Shown here one piece after another: positions 6,908-9,601 of a DNA stretch of 9,601 bases (positions within the stretch are counted from its first letter, which is position 1; each line of letters begins with the position of its first letter). The DNA is from Reyranella sp. (GTDB lineage Bacteria; Pseudomonadota; Alphaproteobacteria; Reyranellales; Reyranellaceae). The DNA lies in the NCBI GenBank assembly GCA_016780605.1, contig JADHLS010000139.1, forward strand, positions 1 to 9,601. The letters are read 5' to 3'. A program made the position numbers and the translations under genes. A model generated the notes under the pieces. That model ran no database searches. It had not been told where the DNA came from and saw only the letters and a program-made list of their open reading frames with translations.

Positions 6908-6920
6908 GATCACCCCCTTT
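6908..6920 (-). promoter_or_regulatory. Extended Shine-Dalgarno site of the universal stress protein gene
   Basis: Read on the - strand this is AAAGGGGGTGATC directly before ATG. It matches the 16S rRNA anti-SD complement AAGGAGGTGATC at 11 of 12 positions, and the one change (A to G) still allows a G-U pair. The upstream gene's TAA (6919-6921) overlaps its 5' edge. Strong initiation and high expression are expected. Confidence 0.8.
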
Positions 6921-7194
6921 ATCCGTTGCGAAAGGCGCGGGTGGCGCTCAGCACCGCCCAGCCGGCGGCGGCGACAAGCAGGAGACCGGCGATGTTGCGC
7001 GCGTGCGAGGCATTCACGTCTTTGACCGGCGTCCGGAAGACGGCGATTGCCACGCCAATGATGAAGACCGCAGTGAAGGCATAACCTCCGGCCTTCAGCA
7101 GCCGTGAACTGCTGGTCGTCGCCATCGTGATGCCGACGATGACGGCCACGCCTGCCGCCATGAGCGCCAGCATTTCCGAAGTCGATATGTCCAT
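6919..7194 (-). CDS. Small three-helix membrane protein of unknown function
   Basis: A 91-residue protein with three predicted membrane segments, about residues 8-26, 36-53 and 67-84. They are joined by short polar loops (SSSRLLK at 28-34, RTPVKDVNASHARN at 54-67) and followed by a basic tail. I do not recognise the family and see no catalytic motif. The start at 7194 has a GGGAG ribosome binding site seven bases upstream. It ends 11 bases before the universal stress protein gene, so a shared stress-related job is likely by context only. A TATAGT hexamer on the - strand (7221-7226) could be a -10 for this pair. Confidence 0.75.
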   Translation of the reverse strand: MDISTSEMLALMAAGVAVIVGITMATTSSSRLLKAGGYAFTAVFIIGVAIAVFRTPVKDVNASHARNIAGLLLVAAAGWAVLSATRAFRNG

Positions 7195-7260
7195 CGGTCG
7201 GCTCCCGCAACGCGGTGCCGACTATATTGGGCCAAGATCGTGCGAGGGTTAAGGACCCTC
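7195..7260 (-). promoter_or_regulatory. Gap with possible promoter and a small stem-loop after the response regulator gene
   Basis: The gap itself is 54 bases (7195-7248). On the - strand TATAGT (7221-7226) lies 26 bases before the membrane-protein start and resembles a -10 box, but I see no good -35 at normal spacing. GAGGGT (7244-7249) and ACCCTC (7255-7260) form a six-pair stem over the regulator stop codon, without a T-run. It might reduce read-through from the regulator gene into the stress genes. Confidence 0.3.
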
Positions 7261-8013
7261 CCACGCATATCCCACCCTCGTGACGCTGCGGATTGCCTGG
7301 AAGTCGGGATCGATCGTCCGGAATTTGCGGCGCAGGCGCTTGATCATGGTGCGCACGTTGCGCTCGAAGCCGCGCTCGCCGTCCCCGGCGGCGAAGCCGG
7401 CATAGTGCACCTGGTCGTAGATCGCCCGGTAGGTCGCGGGCTGGCCGCCTTGCGCCACCAGCAGGGCCACGATCCTCTGCTCGGCGACGGTGAGCTCGAC
7501 ATTGTGGCCGCGCCATTCGGCCCGCGCCTTGCGCGGCTGCAGCAGCAGGGGCCCGCAGGCGACCGGCGCCGGCTCCGCCGCGGTTGCATCTGGCGGGGCG
7601 TTGCCGTTCGGCGCGAGCAGTCGCATGCGCGGGAGCAGCACGTCGATGCCGCGCGCCTTGTCGACGAAGTCGATGGCGCCGCCCTGCAGCGCCTCGAGCT
7701 CGCGCTGCGCCGCTGACCGCCCAGTCAGGATGATCACCGGCCGGTCGCGGTCCGCCTCGAGCAGCAACTGCAAGACCTCGAAGCCTTGCAGCCCCGGCAG
7801 CTCCCAGTCGAGCAGCACCAGCTCGGCCACGAGCCCCTGCTGCAGGGCGGTCAGACAGGATTCGCCGTCGGCGAAAGCGTGCACCTCGAAGCCGTGATCG
7901 CCGAGCTCCGCCGCCAGCGTTTCGCGAAAAAGATCGTCGTCATCCACCAGCGCGACCGCCGTCACCGGTGCGGCCGACAGGCGCGCCGCCTCTGGATCGA
8001 GAACCAGGCTCAT
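7249..8013 (-). CDS. OmpR-type response regulator with winged-helix output domain (orphan)
   Basis: A 254-residue two-component regulator. The receiver domain (about 18-135) has the acidic pocket Asp24-Asp27, phospho-acceptor Asp69 in LLDWELPG, Thr97 in ILTG and Lys119 in VDKA, so phosphorylation should work. A proline/alanine linker (about 136-152) leads to a winged-helix DNA-binding domain (about 153-252) with LTVAEQRIVALL, a probable recognition helix FERNVRTMIKRLRRKF and the final VGYAW hairpin. I chose ATG at 8013, which has AAGGGGG just upstream; a TTG at 8064 would add 17 residues but lacks a comparable site. No histidine kinase is in the window. The next genes on the same strand encode the small membrane protein and UspA, which are natural candidate targets. 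Its own upstream region holds an 11-base inverted repeat that could be an autoregulatory site. Confidence 0.92.
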   Translation of the reverse strand: MSLVLDPEAARLSAAPVTAVALVDDDDLFRETLAAELGDHGFEVHAFADGESCLTALQQGLVAELVLLDWELPGLQGFEVLQLLLEADRDRPVIILTGRSAAQRELEALQGGAIDFVDKARGIDVLLPRMRLLAPNGNAPPDATAAEPAPVACGPLLLQPRKARAEWRGHNVELTVAEQRIVALLVAQGGQPATYRAIYDQVHYAGFAAGDGERGFERNVRTMIKRLRRKFRTIDPDFQAIRSVTRVGYAWEGP

Positions 8014-8314
8014 GTGCCCCCTTGCTTCCCTGCCGATGCGAGTCTCGCCGGAAAATGGGCACAAGCTCTGCGGAAATAAGGCTGTACTATTTCTGCTCGT
8101 CGAGGATTTGGCCCGATTCGGCGAGACTCAGGTCCTCAGCAGCACTCTCGCCAGGGTGCTGTGCACCCGAGGCTGCGTGCGCCCGCTGACATGGCCTTCA
8201 CGCCGGAACCTTGCCGAGGAAATGGCTGACGCGCGGCCGCGTCGAGCCTGGGCGGCGACGCGGCGGACACCGACAATGTCGTGCACCTGAGCGCCGCCAC
8301 GCGATAGGCGCGGC
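8014..8314. other. 301-base intergenic region upstream of the response regulator
   Basis: I see no convincing gene here. Small reading frames on both strands lack ribosome binding sites or recognisable content. The region must hold the response-regulator promoter, and the most AT-rich part is about 8080-8100. It contains the 11-base inverted repeat 8040-8050/8119-8129, a hairpin GGGTGC-TGT-GCACCC (8154-8168) and another, GACGCG-CGGC-CGCGTC (8228-8243). The part nearest 8314 lies after the amidohydrolase stop and has only weak GC-rich stems without T-runs, so no clear terminator is seen. Confidence 0.5.
8040..8129. repeat. Perfect 11-base inverted repeat upstream of the response regulator gene
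   Basis: GAGTCTCGCCG (8040-8050) and CGGCGAGACTC (8119-8129) are exact reverse complements, 68 bases apart. Each arm itself contains the near-palindrome GAG-N-CTC, so each could bind a dimer alone. The position, just before the regulator start at 8013, fits a paired operator, but the sequence alone does not show binding. Confidence 0.5.
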
Positions 8315-9253
8315 CTAAACCGAGAGACGGTAGAACGAGGCGGCGTTCCTCCAGAAGAAGCGCTCGCGATCGGCCGGCGAACGATCCGCCAGCATGCGGC
8401 TGAGCGACCGGACCAGCGTGTCGTAGTCGATCCTGAGGCCGGCGACCGGGAAGTTCGTTGCGAACAGGCAGCGCTCGATGCCGAAGATCGCGATCGCCTC
8501 CTGAACGACACGCCGGTTGGACTCGTACTTCCACGGGCTGTCCTTCAGGCCGAACTCCGAGACCTTGACGTGGACGTTGGGCTGGCGCGCCAGCACCTCC
8601 ATGCCGCGACGCCAGGCGGCCAGGCCCTCCTCGCTGCGATCCCACGGGAAGCCGGTGTGGTTGAGCATGATCGGCGTGCGCGGGAACTGGCGGGCCACCT
8701 CGGCGGCTTCGGCGAGGTGCCAGTTGGGCACGCGCAGGTCCCACGACAGCCCGTATTTCTCCAGCAGCGCGAAGCCGCGCAGCCATCTCTCGTCCTGCAT
8801 CGTGCCCGGCGCGCCGGGCGTCATGGCGTCGGGACGGACCGCCGTCACCGGCTTGGAGCGGATGCCGCGCACCAGCGGAAACCGCGCCTGCGCGGCCAGG
8901 ATCTCCTCCGCGTCGTCGGTGTGGAACCAGGCGTGCGCCACGATGGCGCCGGGAAAGCCGTGACGTGCGTTGATCCCGGTCAGCCACTCGGTCTCGCGGA
9001 CCTGGGCGGTGCGATCCATCTCGGCCTCGCAATGCACTGTCGTCAGCACATTGTGGCCGCGCGAATCCCGCAGATAGTCTTCCGGCAGGTAGTTCCGCCT
9101 GATCGCATCATAGGCGCCCAGGAAAAAGTGCGGCTCGGGCGTGTCACTGAGAAAAGGATAGCGGTTTGCCGCAAGGTCCCACAGGTGATGATGCGCATCG
9201 ATCAGCGTGACCGCCTCGGGCGCGTCGTTCCAGTCGCCGCTGATCGTCTTCAT
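8315..9253 (-). CDS. COG3618 amidohydrolase (predicted metal-dependent hydrolase / lactonase)
   Basis: A 312-residue TIM-barrel enzyme of the amidohydrolase superfamily (Amidohydro_2). DAHHHLWD (19-26) gives the metal-type Asp-x-His-x-His motif (Asp19, His21, His23). Further conserved points are RGIRSK (129-134), His199 in NHTGFPWD and the ending RCLFATNFPV (261-270). The usual Asp near this last strand appears as Asn267, a variant known to me from other COG3618 members. Relatives include 2-pyrone-4,6-dicarboxylate lactonase and sugar-acid lactonases, so hydrolysis of a lactone or a similar ring is plausible. The substrate is not visible. No signal peptide; cytosolic. The 100-residue gene upstream stops six bases before this ATG, so the two are co-translated or coupled, and GAGG of the ribosome site lies inside the upstream gene's end. 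Confidence 0.9.
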   Translation of the reverse strand: MKTISGDWNDAPEAVTLIDAHHHLWDLAANRYPFLSDTPEPHFFLGAYDAIRRNYLPEDYLRDSRGHNVLTTVHCEAEMDRTAQVRETEWLTGINARHGFPGAIVAHAWFHTDDAEEILAAQARFPLVRGIRSKPVTAVRPDAMTPGAPGTMQDERWLRGFALLEKYGLSWDLRVPNWHLAEAAEVARQFPRTPIMLNHTGFPWDRSEEGLAAWRRGMEVLARQPNVHVKVSEFGLKDSPWKYESNRRVVQEAIAIFGIERCLFATNFPVAGLRIDYDTLVRSLSRMLADRSPADRERFFWRNAASFYRLSV

Positions 9254-9259
9254 CGCCGC

Positions 9260-9562
9260 TCAGACCTCGCCGGCGAGGATCGCCTGCAGCCCGGCGCGCA
9301 GCTGGTGCACCGGGACGGGTGTGTTGGTCTCGAGCCGGATCGCCGCCTCGGGCGGGATCGGGGCGAGGCGCTCGGCGTCGGTCATCGCCTGCTGGCCCGC
9401 CGCGTACTGCCCGTCCTGCAGGCAGCGCAGCGCGATGACGACATGGTGGCTTTCGCGGCGGTTGGTCGGGCGCCTGGCCCGTTCGATCCCCGCGATAAAG
9501 CGGTGGATGCGGAGCGCCAGGGCATCCTTTTCAGCTGAAGAAGCGGGACTGTCGTCACTCAT
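9260..9562 (-). CDS. Hypothetical 100-residue protein coupled to the amidohydrolase
   Basis: I do not recognise this protein. It is soluble in appearance, with an acidic, Ser-rich start (1-12) and a helical middle (about 13-70) containing a basic patch (RARRPTNRRES, 28-38). A further helix at the C-terminus (about 85-98) follows TPVPVHQLR. There is no signal peptide, membrane helix or cysteine motif. Its stop is six bases from the amidohydrolase start, which supports it as a real gene of the same operon. The ATG at 9562 has no clear Shine-Dalgarno site; instead two copies of TGGCGATC precede it. An in-frame TAA at 9584-9586 limits how far the start can move. Translation may be coupled to an upstream gene. 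Confidence 0.65.
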   Translation of the reverse strand: MSDDSPASSAEKDALALRIHRFIAGIERARRPTNRRESHHVVIALRCLQDGQYAAGQQAMTDAERLAPIPPEAAIRLETNTPVPVHQLRAGLQAILAGEV

Positions 9563-9580
9563 GATCGCCAGAGATCGCCA
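9563..9580 (-). repeat. Short direct repeat in place of a ribosome binding site
   Basis: TGGCGATC occurs twice on the - strand (9563-9570 and 9573-9580) with a ten-base period, directly before the ATG at 9562. It may be chance, but it stands where a Shine-Dalgarno site would be expected. Confidence 0.4.
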
Positions 9581-9583
9581 ATG

Positions 9584-9601
9584 TTACCAGCCGAGCTCCT
9601 T
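9584..9601 (-). CDS. Possible C-terminal end of an upstream gene (partial)
   Basis: The last bases of the window, read on the - strand, give KELGW followed by TAA at 9584-9586. This could be the end of a gene that begins outside the window, 21 bases ahead of the hypothetical gene, in keeping with the tight spacing of this operon. Five codons are too few to identify a product. Confidence 0.3.
   Translation of the reverse strand, partial: KELGW

Noticed and set aside
8154..8168. Hairpin GGGTGC-TGT-GCACCC as terminator of the amidohydrolase gene
   Set aside because: It lies about 147 bases after the stop and has no T-run on either strand.
8012..8290. A 92-codon + strand frame filling the intergenic region
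   Set aside because: It begins over the response-regulator start, has no good ribosome site and an unstructured Arg/Thr-rich end.
8570..9538. A 322-codon + strand frame opposite the amidohydrolase
   Set aside because: Shadow of a gene with an intact metal motif on the other strand.
9581..9601. ATG at 9581 on the + strand as start of a divergent gene
   Set aside because: It would leave only 18 bases to the divergent start at 9562 and has no ribosome site; a - strand gene end (KELGW, TAA) explains the stretch better.
1..9601. tRNA, rRNA, CRISPR array, insertion sequence or phage genes
   Set aside because: No tRNA-like cloverleaf, regularly spaced repeats, transposase motifs or terminal repeats were noticed by eye.

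Overview
The window is GC-rich, compactly coded DNA with strong Shine-Dalgarno sites and long shadow reading frames in every frame. Gene content (Tat-type cupin, GntP permease, Na/Pi symporter with a PhoU-like tail, COG3618 amidohydrolase, UspA, OmpR-type regulator) and codon usage suggest a free-living proteobacterium. An alphaproteobacterium is my best guess, but it rests on impression and no rRNA or marker gene is present to prove it. I see no tRNA, rRNA, transposase, CRISPR array or phage gene. This looks like ordinary chromosome.

Left part (1-1418): a probably Tat-exported cupin gene and a small cysteine-rich lipoprotein gene lie on the + strand. They are separated by a 173-base gap rich in inverted repeats. 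Both products are predicted to act outside the cytoplasm. The lipoprotein gene converges on a short-chain dehydrogenase/reductase (SDR) gene read from the - strand.

Centre (1419-6462): the SDR gene is divergent from a three-gene + strand operon. That operon encodes a patatin-like lipase, a GntP-family organic acid permease and a Na+/phosphate symporter-like protein with a C-terminal PhoU-like helical domain. Gaps between the three genes are 13 and 11 bases, so co-transcription is likely. Patatin plus GntP permease recalls 3-hydroxybutyrate/PHB utilisation loci of other proteobacteria, while patatin plus Na/Pi carrier could instead point to phospholipid turnover and phosphate. Both readings are inference.

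Right part (6467-9601), all on the - strand: reading leftwards from the right edge there is the probable tail of an unidentified gene, a 100-residue unknown protein, a COG3618 amidohydrolase/lactonase-like enzyme, a 301-base intergenic region with inverted repeats, an orphan OmpR-type response regulator, a three-helix small membrane protein and a universal stress protein. The last two are tightly coupled, and the stress protein has an almost perfect extended Shine-Dalgarno site. The stress-protein gene and the Na/Pi gene converge with only four bases between their stop codons.

I found no clearly new large system. The points most worth a second look are the patatin-GntP-Na/Pi operon, the regulator/membrane protein/UspA group with its inverted-repeat upstream region, and the small unknown proteins.
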